From assembly GCA_019022655.1 (NCBI GenBank), contig JAFJYI010000028.1:372001-436000 (forward strand): a stretch of DNA of 64,000 nt. The letters are read 5' to 3'. Shown here one piece after another: positions 9,434-20,565 of the stretch. Each line of letters opens with the position of its first letter. Positions within the stretch are counted from its first letter, which is position 1. Origin of the DNA: Acacia acuminata (Eukaryota; Streptophyta; Magnoliopsida; Fabales; Fabaceae). The notes under the pieces are model-generated. The model did no database searches and was not told the DNA's origin. It was given only the letters and a program-made list of their open reading frames with translations. The translations under genes and the position numbers were made by a program.

Positions 9434-12400
9434 ATGGAAGCAATAAAGCACATAACAGTCGAAGTGAACGGCATCAAAATGCATGTTGCAGAGAAAGGAG
9501 AAGGCCCTGTCGTATTGTTCCTCCATGGCTTCCCCGAGCTCTGGTACACATGGCGCCACCAGATCCTATCCCTCAGCTCCCTCGGGTTCCGTGCTGTGGC
9601 TCCTGACCTCCGCGGCTTCGGGGACCCGGAGGCACCGCCATCAGTCGCCAGCTACACCTGCCTCCACATCGTTGGCGACATCGTGGCGCTCATCGATTCC
9701 TATCTGGGCGTGGATCAGGTGTTTCTCGTGGCTCATGATTGGGGGGCTATCATTGGTTGGTTTCTCTGCATGTTTCGTCCTGACAAAGTGAAGGCCTACG
9801 TGTGCCTTAGTGTGCCTCTCATGCCCAGAAACCCGAGTGTCAAGCCTCTTGATGCTTTTCGAGCTTTGTATGGAGATGATTACTATATCTGCAGATTCCA
9901 GGTTCTTCTTCATCTGTAATATGTGTGGCGATTAAATCTATAATTATGTATATACTAGGCGCTAAATATAAATATAAGGGCTAGTTTGACTTTTTTGGAG
10001 AGATTAAAATAGATAGGTTATCATATATTATGTATGATTAAATTATATATAAGTTTAATTGTGAGTCAGACAAATTACAAATTAGTTAAGGGAAAGAATG
10101 ATGAATCTAAATACTTTACAGTAATTTAATTAGGTTCATTATTCTTCCAAAAAAGTCAATCAAGTCTTATATTTAAGACACGAAATAGTATAACAAAACT
10201 TTGATTTTATGCTAAAAATGCTCGAAATAGTAGTACAATATTATTCTTAATATTAAAATATTTTTTGAGTTAAAACCTTGGATTTAAGCATAAAATATTC
10301 AAAAGATATTCTTATAAACTGCTAATCCAGACACTCATTTTATTCCTTTGCTAATCTTAGAAATTAATGCTAGCTCTGTCATTTGATGCATGTGAATAAG
10401 GAGAGACGTAGAGAATAGAGATACAAGGACGAGCGCTCATTATGGTGATGCGCATTATCGTGTATATCATTGTAATGAGATTTGCATCATTTAAATACAG
10501 TTTTAATACGTCCTACACTTGTATGGCCAGAAAAAGCGACCTATACCAGTTCCCTTATATAAGATCACATAAAATGGCTGGCCAAAAAGTTAAAATATAT
10601 GTTTAGTCCTTATAAGTTTCCATTAAATTTCATTTTAGTCTTTTAAATATTTAAAAATATATTTTTATCATGTAAATTTAACATTGTTAATAAAAAATGT
10701 TGACTTGTCGATTTTTTAAATTATGACTCAGCATTTAAATACTAACATAATGATTTTTATTTAAAATATTTTAAACAACATAATTAAAGGTACCATCAAA
10801 CGTAATTATTTCCTATGGCCGAATTTTCTAACATTAAGATTGCTCTTAAATTTTCATAAAAATAATAATTTAATTTTCTTAAATCGTAAATTTTAAATAT
10901 TTTATGATAAGATTTTTAAACTATGATATAGGGTCTAGTATAAAAATTAATAATAATGATGATAGTTTTTTGAAATTATATATATATATATATATATATT
11001 GTTAAGATTAATTAGATAATTCTTTCAATGATAAAAGTAGTGAAAGAAAATGGTTTATTTCATATCTATTAAACTGCATACAAATTGTTGATTAAAAGAT
11101 TTTTTTAATTTTCATATTTTAAATTATAAATTAATATGTCAACATACCGTTCATCTCTCACTAACTAAAAATACTAACTCAACGAATTTAAATTAATTAT
11201 GACTCTTCAGTTAAATGATTGCTGACATATTGATCTTTTATTTGAAATTTGTAAAATATATTTAAAATAAATTAATGAAGATGGAACCGTCTAATCTAAA
11301 CTTTAAATATAAAAATATTATATTAAATGATTAACTTTTAAACATGCATTATCAGTATTTAGTTACAGAATAATCATTTAAATGTGTTGAGTCATCGTTT
11401 TCCATACCATTTATGAGAGTAACGGTGTTAATATTAAGAAACATATATATATATATACACACACACCACTGGGTCTGATTTATAAGTCGGTTTCATGTAA
11501 TAAATGAGATTGTGACAATTTTACTCATATTAATTGTACCCAAGAGATAGAGAGAGAAGAAACAATTTTAAAATACCCAATCATAAATTAGGGTAAAGTT
11601 GAAAATTTACCATATAATCATTTAGATAACCATCTCCTTGGTATGTGAAATTTGGTCAAAGTGGATTTATAAATAGAATCGAGTGATGCACACACTCTTT
11701 ATTATATGCATAAGAACCTAAACTAAATCCTGATGTAGGTAATGTTGGTGTCAGCACTAGTACGAGTCGCATCCAATGTCACTGTCCTTGGGAGATATTC
11801 TATCACCCCCAGTAAAGTAGGAAGTGGCACTTCCTAGGATAAAATGAACTTTGCCGGCATAAAGTAGGGCAATAGAAAGATAACAGTGTAACTCAAAAGA
11901 AGAGAGAAGAGGAGAGCTTGGGGATCAAGCTCTTTGTCAACTGACCTAGATCCCTCTAGGCCTTAGGTATATTGATCTTAAACTGTGCATTACCTTCTAT
12001 AGGCAAAAAGCATGTAACCGTTGAGCAATAATCATGACTATTAATAACGGCTTAATGACAATTAAAATGAAACCTTTTAAATGTATATAAATAACATGAA
12101 CAGTGCACTATAGTATACTAATCGAACAGTTTAGTTATCACACACACAAACACATATATATTCGATGAAAGAAGGGTTATGATCATGATCGAGTCTCTAG
12201 AGTGCTCCGCGTATATATGGCAACGATACACATTATTTTGTGCTCCATAAATTTAGTTATAGAGAGGAGATTAGATATTATATTGATTGTCGGCGGTGGA
12301 TTGTTGGTTTAACTAATGGGATACACACACGCACAGGAGGCTGGGAAGGCAGAAGAAGAGATGGCCAAAATAGGAAGTGAACAAGTATTGAGGAATGTGC

Positions 12401-13425
12401 TTACAGGACGCAAAGCTGGTCCCCCAATCCTTCCAAAGCAAGGCTTTGGTTATAACTCATCTTCATCAAATGATAACTTGCCCTCTTGGCTTTCTCAAGA
12501 AGACCTTCGTTTTTATGCTTCCAAGTTCGACAAGTCTGGCTTCACTGGACCCTTGAACTACTACCGAAATTTCGACCGGTATGTTCCCATCATGCTTTCA
12601 TTTACTTCCCAAATGTACCTTCGTAATTTTAACTTGGTTATAATTATGTTTTCGCTCGAGTTTAACTCAAGTACTAGAGTTTTTGTTAACTCAGGTGTGA
12701 CTAACATACAGTTCAGTTGTAATTGTCCATTGTGCATAACACACACACTCACTCACTCTCTCTCTCTCTCTCTATCTATCTATATATATATATTTTTTTT
12801 TTTTCGTACGTGGGCGTCAGAATATGTAACCGAGCCTGAGAGCCTTTTCCGTTCACTTTCCTTATTTTTCCAACTTTCACCGCTAATCACCTTGTAATGA
12901 AAACAACAGACCCTTTTAAGGGCGTGGTTTACCCTAAAGTTTTATGGCAACACATGAATAGAGGACCTATGTTGGCGTCCTTCTTAGATTGAGTACTCAA
13001 CTTGTTATTGAAACTTTTTGGTGATTGTATTCTTCTTTAAGACCTTATAGTAATTTCCCCTATAAATTAGAGAGTTCCTTATTTTTAATCGGATATGTTT
13101 TTTTTTCCCCCAAGAAACCGAGAAGTAATTATAATTATTAATCAGATAGATTTGTTATATGCATGAAACGAAACACAGGAATTGGGAACTGACAGGAGCA
13201 TGGACAGAAGCAAAAGTGAAAGTGCCAGTGAAATACTCAACAGGAGATTTAGACTCAGTGTACAATTCTCTGGGGACAAAGGACTATATAGAGAGTGGTC
13301 GTTTCAAACAAGACGTACCCAACTTAGAGGAAGTGGTGGTGCAGCCAGGAGTGGCCCACTTCAATAACCAAGAAGCTGCCACCGACATTACCTATCACAT
13401 TCTTGACTTCATCAGCAAGTTCTGA
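9434..13425 (+). CDS. Soluble epoxide hydrolase, copy A (3 exons, 318 aa)
   Basis: Exons 9434-9901, 12337-12578 and 13179-13425 join in frame to 957 nt including TGA. Introns are GT-AG, phase 0 and phase 2. The product is an alpha/beta hydrolase of the plant soluble epoxide hydrolase family, which adds water to epoxides of fatty acids and related compounds. Visible landmarks: oxyanion motif HGFP (31-34), nucleophile Asp102 in HDWGA, lid tyrosines Tyr151 and Tyr232 (NYYR), Asp262 in GDLD and His297 in GVAHFNNQE. The length is normal for the family. I start at MEAIKH because the in-frame ATG 12 nt upstream is off the family pattern. No signal peptide is seen and the C-terminus FISKF is typical. 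Odd points: Pro65 (family usually Thr in GDTxAP), Glu247 and Ser257 differ from copy B and family consensus, hinting at relaxed constraint. Intron 1 is 2.4 kb and MITE-rich. Confidence 0.9.
9962..10179. mobile_element. Fold-back MITE in EH-A intron 1 (family 'ctaaatataag')
   Basis: Inverted ends: left 'ctaaatataaatataaggg...gacttttttggagagatta', right (reversed) 'cttaaatataagacttgattgacttttttgga'. The same element sits at 29481-29685 in copy B, so it predates the A/B duplication. A related fragment occurs at ~51221. Confidence 0.7.
10180..12336 (+). other. Remainder of EH-A intron 1
   Basis: AT-rich intron colinear with copy B (29686-31645). It contains an (AT)n tract at 10978-11000 and a private MITE at 11471-11681. 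The 3' splice site is GCACAG at 12331-12336. No other gene was seen. Confidence 0.7.
11471..11681. mobile_element. Fold-back MITE ('tttataagtc' family) in EH-A intron 1
   Basis: Begins 'gggtctgatttataagtcgg' and ends 'gtggatttataaatagaatc', an imperfect inverted pair. The interior 'gtaataaatgagattgtgac' matches 2503-2712. Copy B lacks it: 'aagaaacta...' runs on to 'agaacctaaac' around 30970-31000. Confidence 0.7.
12746..12802. repeat. Microsatellite in EH-A intron 2
   Basis: ACACAC, then (CT)n, (AT)n and a short T run. The equivalent position in copy B (32365-32465) is an expanded, different mix of the same motifs. Confidence 0.8.
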
Positions 13426-13499
13426 TACTATATGTATATATATATAATCCACCAACATCAACATGAAGCTATATATCACTGGCTGAAACAAGCTGTGTG

Positions 13500-13505
13500 A
13501 ATAAA
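13500..13505 (+). terminator. Candidate poly(A) signal of EH copy A
   Basis: AATAAA, 75 nt after the stop codon. Confidence 0.5.
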
Positions 13506-14570
13506 ACCCTTATGTTATATGTACGAAACTTATGGAAATTAATTCAATGGAATCTTGGAGTTATTTATCTCTAATTGTGAGTCAATGGTTTTCTTTTTCC
13601 TTATTTTTTCCCCTTCTGTTTATTTATCTCATAATGTTTGAGTTGGGTGGTTTCAATGGAAAAATTATTGGAGTAATTTTTTTTATCAGAGAGTACTTAA
13701 TAGGGTAAAAAGAAAGTTTTATCATACTGCTATATATATGGCCACCAATATGATATATGGTAGCAAATTTTGGGCTTTAAAAGGACAGCAAAAGCATAAA
13801 ATGTTGTAGCTAAGATGGGGAAACCGAGATGGCATATGTGTGAGAATGTAGGAGTAATTCATGAAATATAATAAAATTTGAATCAAATAGTGCATAAATT
13901 ATCCCATCATAACAACGGAAGACTTTAAGGGCTATGTCTCACGATTGCTAAACTTTGACCTTCGAGAGAATTCATGAACTCTTTTAAAAGAGTATTGCAA
14001 GACAGAAACAACATCAGAAGATAACTGACAGGTCACTTTTGTAATTGACTGCAAGGCACAACGATGACAATTGGGTTAAGAGCCGTTGCCAGTCATGGAA
14101 CCTCAAAGAGCAATCTATGTTTTTCTTACGCTTGTGTATTAGCGGTTGTAAACTCAAGTGTGTTATTCCACCATTAGAAATATCACATTAATAGCCAATC
14201 AATAGATTACCCTAATCCTGAAGTTAGGCCTAGATCTGACTTACAAGCTGCACTTAGGATATTTTAGTTATTCACCTAATTAATAATAACTAAAAAATAT
14301 ATTATAATAAATAAAACATCTCACATTCTCTCACTTGAACCGTAACTATATGCCAATTGTCCTATCTAGATTAATTAAGGTTATGCTATGTACAAGAATT
14401 ATGGCGATAACTCCTCTGAAATCAAGTATTACCTTCCATGTATTACATGCAAACCCTTACTTAATGGGTATGAATAAACGCATATGTTTATTCAGTTCCA
14501 AATTCAGTCTCTATAATATCAGAACAAACCACTTAATTAATTTCATTGCATACCTCATCTTTATGAATGG
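13506..14570. other. Shared 3' flank of copies A and B, no gene
   Basis: Colinear with 33292-34448. It may include LTR or 3' untranslated sequence of the Copia relic next to it, but no complete LTR pair was found. A ~130-bp insert near 33957-34090 is present only in copy B. Confidence 0.5.
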
Positions 14571-14738
14571 AGGTCTTATCCCCATATAAGGGTTGTGTAA
14601 GGTTTCAATCCTTTAGTCAAAGGATTAGCTAACATATACTTTTGTATTGATATAATGAACTGAAATTTTGCCATCATTGACTCTCTCTTTCAAACTCAGG
14701 ATTTTAGTTCGACCCATCTGCTTCACTTCCTTCCACTC
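14571..14738 (-). pseudogene. Copia pol C-terminal fragment (A side)
   Basis: The minus strand contains a degenerate RNase H tail equivalent to the clearer copy at 34449-34630: LSLKERxxDGxIS, then YIN, then a LADPLTKG-like stretch, here with a frameshift ('MLANPLTKG'). It is a relic of an older Copia element, different from the one at 3916-9027. Confidence 0.65.
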
Positions 14739-15679
14739 CTGTTGTTAAGAAATTATTATGTGTTGATTAAATATTGTACTAACTTGTTACGTGAGAGTCG
14801 AGTGCAACTTGGTTTGTTGTTAGAATAATTAAGGCTTGATGAGCAGGAAAGCAACCATGCATGGCAATAATTAGCGTACAACTAAAACAGTTTGCCATCA
14901 TTAATATTCAAGACTTGGCTAAGTGAGATTCAGGCTCACATTTAAAAGAATGTGTAACTACTCGTTTGTATAATTGAAAGTGAACAAATGTAATTTTAGA
15001 TAATTATATATAATTTCATGAGTGAAATTGGTAATAAATATATGGTAAAAAAATTGGTAATAAATAGGGCTTGAATCTATGAAAAATGCTAAGTTTTCGT
15101 AACAGCAAGGTTTGAAGTTCTCTCAAAAGAGGTGTCTACATTTAGTTTTTCTCGGTACTTTAAACATAATTGTCATCAATAACATGATAACTATCTATGT
15201 TTAGCCTAAGAAGAAACAAAATTGATGTTGTAGTAATTGTTTTTGTTTCAATTTCATTATTCAAAATTATATCACTTATATAATTAATTAATTAATTATC
15301 AAAAGGTATGAGTTTGATAATTTTTTTTAAAAAAAAAAATTTCAATAGTAACATGAATATGAAAATAATTTTTTAGGATTTTAGTATGACAAAAATAATT
15401 ATTTTCAGAGCAAAGAATCTTAACTCCCTTCTATTTAGTTGTAATTATAAGGGTCCGATCCGCATGCCATGCTTATCCTCCAATTTTCGGTGAGGGCCTA
15501 TTTTTATTTTAAATATTTATGTATTCTTATTTATTTGAATTAAATGCACACTAAAATATTTTAGCACTTAGTATCTCAAATTACTTAATCTCTAATCCAA
15601 AGCATTCAGAAATATTTTTCTTATAATACTAGTATCCTAAAATATTTTTTCAGTAGTAACCAATATCTAAAATATTTTA
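14739..15679. other. Shared 3' flank, no gene
   Basis: AT-rich, colinear with 34631-35595. Nothing recognisable. It ends with the 9-bp target duplication of the Mutator-like element. Confidence 0.5.
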
Positions 15680-16993
15680 GGGAAAATTACTCTCAGTCCC
15701 AAGGAGCGAGAGATAATTACAATTAGGTCCCTTCAAATGACAAAATTACGAAGTCCCTAGGGACTTCTGTATAATTGTTTGTGACTGCAAAATTACCAAT
15801 CTAACCTTCCATCTAATTCCACTCTCCTTCCCCTTCTTCCTTCTCTCTCTCTCTCTCTCTCCTCTTCCCTTTTTCTTCTCTCTCTTCCAATATTTCAACT
15901 CAAATCGGGGCAGTAACCGATGTTGGGTTTAAAGCTTCATTTGGGTGAAAAAATTTGTGCACAGTTGCCCGGGTACTCGCCGGGCGGAAAATCACGCCTA
16001 TCAAGCAACTTAAAGATGTAATTTTTGTAGAAAGCTTCTTAAAATATTTCACTCCTGACGTTTTCCGGTTGAATCTCAGATCCGGCGAGACCACAAATCC
16101 GGTTGATCACTTGACATGGTTGATGGCAAGACCACAGATCCGGCGAACTTGCCTTTCTCTCATCCTCTGTTCCTTCATCCATCCTTCATCCTCTACTGTT
16201 TCTGGTTATTTTTCCAAAGGTTGTTGTAAATATATGATTTTTCTGTTGTTAATATAGCATTTGTTGTTGTAAATAGCCTCTGGAAGTCGAAATAACAAAT
16301 TTCGTGTTTTTAAAAGTTGTTGTTAAAATAGGAATTTGTTGTTGTAAATGTAGAATTTCTTGTTGAAAATAGCCTCGGACCTCGTAAATGAAAAAATGCA
16401 GGTTTTAAAAACTTGTTGTTAAAATAACAATTTGTTGTTGTAAATATAGAATTTCTTGTTAAAAATAGCCTCTGGACCTCATAAATGAAAAAATGCAGGT
16501 TTTAAAAAGTTGTTGTTCAAATGGGAATTTGCTATTGTAAATATAGAATTTCTTGTTGAAAATAGCCTCCGGACCTCGAAATCAAAAAATGCGGGTTTCA
16601 AAATGTTGTTGTTAAAATAGGAATCGTTGTTGTAAATATAGAATTTCTTGTTGAAAATAGCCTCGGACCTCGAAATTAAAAAATGCAGGTGTTAAAAAGT
16701 CGTTAAAATGAGAATTTGCTGTTATAAATATAAAATTTCTTGTTGAAAATAGCCTCGGACTTCGAAATAAAAAAATGTAGCTTTTAAAAAGTTGTTGTTA
16801 AAATAGGAATTTACTGTTGTAAATATAGAATTTGCTGTTGTAAATATAGGTGCGTTTTTTTCTTGTCCAAAATGGTAATTTTACACTCAAACATATTTAC
16901 AAAGAAGTCCCTAGGGACTTCTGTGTAATTTGGTCAATTCAAGGGACCTAATTGTAATTATCTCTGGTCCTTGGGACCTCGTGTGTAATTTTC
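15680..16993. mobile_element. Mutator-like element, nonautonomous, 1.3 kb
   Basis: Both ends begin GGGAAAATTAC and are inverted for ~55 bp or more, including 'agataattacaattaggtcc'. Both arms carry the palindrome AAGTCCCTAGGGACTT. An exact 9-bp TSD AATATTTTA flanks it (15671-15679, 16994-17002). Copy B shows the empty site near 35587. The interior has a GC-richer part (~15900-16200) with a 100-codon ORF (15955-16257) of unknown nature, possibly captured host sequence, then a tandem array. No transposase. Confidence 0.9.
16255..16860 (+). repeat. ~105-bp tandem repeat inside the Mutator-like element
   Basis: About five to six imperfect units, each with 'tagaatttcttgttgaaaat', 'agcctcggacctcgaaat', 'aaaaaatgcaggttttaaaa' and 'gttgttgttaaaatagg'. 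Confidence 0.85.
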
Positions 16994-17070
16994 CCAATAT
17001 TTTATTCAACACCGAGTATTCAAGCTCATTAGTTTTTAGTGCATGAAGTATTTTTCCTCAAAAATATAAA

Positions 17071-17091
<21 letters not shown>
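17071..17091. repeat. Homopolymer C run followed by A run
   Basis: Twenty-one C followed by eleven A, then (TA)n. Copy B has only five C here. It is prone to slippage and sequencing error. Confidence 0.8.
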
Positions 17092-17101
<10 letters not shown>

Positions 17102-17388
17102 ATATATATATATTTGGGGATGAGTATTTCCTGCTTATCCTTTTGAATGAGCAGGGTATGTGGATTCATAATTATAATGACATCTCTTATATTTTGAAAC
17201 ATATATATTTTAGTGCAAAATATCAATACAATTAGAAATATTTCTTAAAAAATCTAATATAATGTATTAATTAAAAATTACATTAATATGCATTGCATTT
17301 GGCTAATTTATCCCTCCAAGATAACTTACATACTTGGAGGCATGGAGGTGTTCTTCAAAAATTACTTTTGACTTTTGATAGATAAAAA

Positions 17389-17869
17389 GAAAATTTTCGT
17401 TCAACCTCGTTGTAGCAATTTTAATTTAGTCAATCCGAAAAATTCTGAAACACCACCACACCCCCTTAGACCAAAATGAATTAAGTTTTGTAGGTGAAAA
17501 GACAATAATATCCTTACTTTATTTTTTGAATCCACTAATTTGTCTTGCAAATGACTAACATATTTTTAACTCCTTGTGTTCCTTTGAATCGCTTTATTTT
17601 TCTTGTAAATGCTCTTATTTGTATTGTGAATTAATAGGGAAAATGTTCTAGTTAACTCCCTAGTTTATTTTAAATTCCTTTATTTGTCTTGAAAATGCTC
17701 TTATTTATCTTGTAAATGATCTTATATATGAAAAAATAAACCAAGGGCATCATGGTCTTTTCATCCATAAAACATAATTTCATTTTGATCTAATGGTGCA
17801 GTGAAGTTCCATAATCTTTAAAGGTTAACTGAAATTAAGTCTTTTTCATGGGGCTGAATAAAATTTTCC
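17389..17869. mobile_element. Mutator-like MITE (A side)
   Basis: Ends 'gaaaattttcgttcaacc' and, reversed, 'ggaaaattttattcagcc'. Arms continue with 'aattaagttttgtaggtgaaaagac' versus the reversed 'aattatgttttatggatgaaaagac'. The same element occurs in copy B at 35959-36446. The TSD is not clean. Confidence 0.6.
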
Positions 17870-18358
17870 AAATAAATTTTTTCATCAAGACCAAATAAAA
17901 GATAAGTTTGGTAATAAGAGTTTTAAAATTTTGTAAGATCTAATGCTTAGTCTGTATAGACTAATGTATATATTTAGTCATTTTATGTTTGCATCATGAA
18001 TTATTTTCGTCTCGAAGTTTGTAAAGTGTATTTTTAATCCTTTAATATTAACACTATTAGTCTTAATAAAAAAATGGTTGTCTTACAAATTTAAATGATG
18101 GTTGTGTTATGAAACTCTAGAAGATGCTTACCTTTCAATACTTTAATTTTTTTATATTTTAAAATAAAAATAAAAGTGAAAAAGAGGGCAAAGGCGCACC
18201 TTTTCATCTTCTTCAACAGCGCACCTGCTCCTACAATCCAAACCCATTTGTGACTTCACATCATCCTTCAACTTCTCCTCATCAAGTGGTCTTCACCTAA
18301 ACTTTTATATATATATGGTGGCTGGACGTGGTTGGCTGCGAACCAAACCGGTAGTAGC

Positions 18359-18757
18359 CATAGGCGGATCCATACATAAGATAAGGGGGACAAGTGCTCC
18401 CTTAATAGAATTCTAAAAAATAAAGCCTAGAAGGATGATATTATAATTATTTTTATTGTAATATATTTTTGTTATTAAAATATATATACTTGAACTTATT
18501 GAATGCTCACCCTTCATTGTAATTTATGTAGCTACATTTCTAATAGCGTTTAGCCTTATTTTTAAATGAAAGGTTTGTAAAATAATTGCTTCTCTTATTA
18601 CATCATCATTATTTACTTGATTTCATAAATATTTTTTTGATATTCTTTTCTTTTCTTGTTTATATTCTTTTATTTTTTTAATATATTTAAAACTTCTTTA
18701 AAAAAATTTGGGGCAGCCACCCTTTGGTACCCCCGATTAATTTTCGGATCCACCATT
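18359..18757. mobile_element. hAT-like short element
   Basis: Ends carry 'aggcggatccat' and, reversed, 'atggtggatccg'. The flanking 8-bp repeats are poor. Copy B lacks it in the GGTGGCTGG-rich region. The interior has 'tttggggcagccacccttt' but no transposase was recognised. Confidence 0.5.
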
Positions 18758-18862
18758 GATAGTGGTTGGTTATGGTTCGCTGCAACCTGATCCAGCCACC
18801 GTTAGATTTGGTTGCAGCGAACCAGAACTAGGCGGTTCTGGTTCTCAACCTTAGATCCAGCC

Positions 18863-19883
18863 AGTGGCAGAGCCACACTTGTGCCTCTGAGTGCAAGTGC
18901 ACTCATAAAATTTGAGAATATATATTATTTAGCTGGAATTTACTAGCATAAATGAGTCCCTAGCTCAGTGGTAGAGCAATTGATTTTAGTTCCAGAGGTC
19001 CCTGGTTCGAACAGATTTGGGCCCTTCTCATTTCTTTTTCCTTTCCCCAGTTTCTCCTCATTTCAGCGCGTCATTCCTCTCCACTTTATACCCCCAACCC
19101 AAAAAAAAAAAAACTCACTTTTCACTGAATCCAGTTAATTTGATAAATTAACCACTAATTGGATCCGGGTAATAAAAAAAAGAAATGAAAATAACAATTA
19201 ACAACATTCATCTTCCTCTAAGGTCCTTAATTAATTTTCATTCTTTTATTAAAAAATAGAATATCAATATGAAAAACATATGTAGCAGCAATAGTTTTAT
19301 ATGTGATTCCAAAATAACATTAAAAGAAAGAACGATTAATCATATGAGACAATCATATATAATTTCATCCTTAATTATAAATTAATCCTAAAAGTAAAAA
19401 TTAGGATATTACAAAAGTCGTTGAGCTCATAGGGGTATCAGCTCTATTTTAGTGATCCGTTCCATATTTCTTAAGAAGCTCTTGCAGTGTATTTGGTTTG
19501 GAAAATAAATACTCCATTCTTCTTTTGCTTGATTCGAAGTTCTAAGAAAAAATTTAATTCTCCTATCATAGACATTTCAAACTTACCTTACATGATCTTA
19601 GAGAACTTTTGACAAACTTATTAAGATTGATGATGAAGATATAATGCAATATTTTTAAGGAATGAAGAATCAAAAAGTGCTTTGTAATCGTTGTTGTAAT
19701 AGTTTAGTTGACTCTTGATTATTATTATTCTATATTAAGTTAAAGTTTTCTTTTCTTTTATTGTTTATATTCATTTGATTTTTAATGTATTAAAACTTTC
19801 ATTGAAAAAAAAAAATTTCGGGGCACCCCCAAATCTCCTCACTAATTGTGCACCCACAAATATAAAAACATGGCTCTACCATG
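18863..19883. mobile_element. hAT-like element with tRNA-like segment
   Basis: A 1,021-bp insert with inverted ends AGTGGCAGAGCCAC and, reversed, CATGGTAGAGCCAT. The direct repeat GATCCAGCC flanks it (18854-18862, 19884-19892). The empty site is visible in copy B near 37990-38000 ('agatccagccacc'). The inner right end reads 'ggggcacccccaaatctcct'. No transposase ORF. Confidence 0.7.
18954..19024 (+). other. Degenerate tRNA-like sequence
   Basis: Contains a perfect A-box-like TAGCTCAGTGGTAGAGC with a good D stem and a B-box-like GGTTCGAAC at the right spacing. The anticodon stem (ATTGA/TCCAG) and T stem (CCTGG/AGATT) do not pair well, so this is not a functional tRNA gene. It lies inside the hAT-like element. 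Confidence 0.6.
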
Positions 19884-19892
19884 GATCCAGCC

Positions 19893-20565
19893 ACCCTAGC
19901 GGTGGCAGGATGTGATTGGCTGCGAACCAAACCCGATGGTGGCTGGCTCTAGTTCGCTGCAACCAGAACCTGAACCTTCGTCGGTGATGATTGTTGGATT
20001 ATGTGAGGACGAAAAAGATAATAAAAAATAAAAAAAATAAAAAAAATAAAGATTTTAATGACACATAAATCAGGTGAGGTTGAAAAATAATACACGTGTT
20101 AAAATTTGGGTGGAACTCGTTCTGAACATTGGATGGGGTGAGCCACATGGAAACACAAACAATGGTCATAGAACAATGGGCATGAAAAACCTACAGGTAG
20201 TCCCGTGTTTGATGCGCATAAAACGCAATATAGAAAGACTTTAGAAAGATTTTTAGTGCAACGTGCAAAAATAAATGCCCAACAATGCACACCTCTGTTC
20301 TTTATCCGTCTGCGCAGACAATATATTTATATCCATGTAAATTTAAAAATGCACACACAAAAAAATCCTTTGTCCGGTGCTTTTTTTTTTTTTTATTATT
20401 ATTTTTTTTATTTTTAACGTCCATGCGCTTCAAAGCAGAACATAAGAGTTTTTTTTTTCTTTCTTTCTTTCTTTCTTTCTTTGTTTGAGTCAGAGTTCTG
20501 ATATTTTTCGTCACTATCTGTGCACGGCATAAAGGGCAATGGGCCTCTCCTATTTATTGTCATAA
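19893..20565. other. End of the A-side duplicated segment, no gene
   Basis: Colinear with ~37995-38345 of the B side, ending around 'gggcaatgggcctctc'. It contains a (TTTC)n microsatellite at ~20449-20482. Short ORFs over it are low-complexity. Confidence 0.55.

Noticed and set aside
9256..9913. Overlapping ORFs on both strands around EH-A exon 1
   Set aside because: Shadows of the GC-richer EH exon in other frames; only the + frame starting at 9434 matches the family and splices correctly.
16316..16860. CRISPR-like regular repeats
   Set aside because: The repeats are ~105 bp, contiguous and without unique spacers, and lie inside a plant Mutator-like element.
18954..19024. Functional tRNA gene
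   Set aside because: A and B boxes are present but the anticodon and T stems do not pair and the anticodon would be abnormal.
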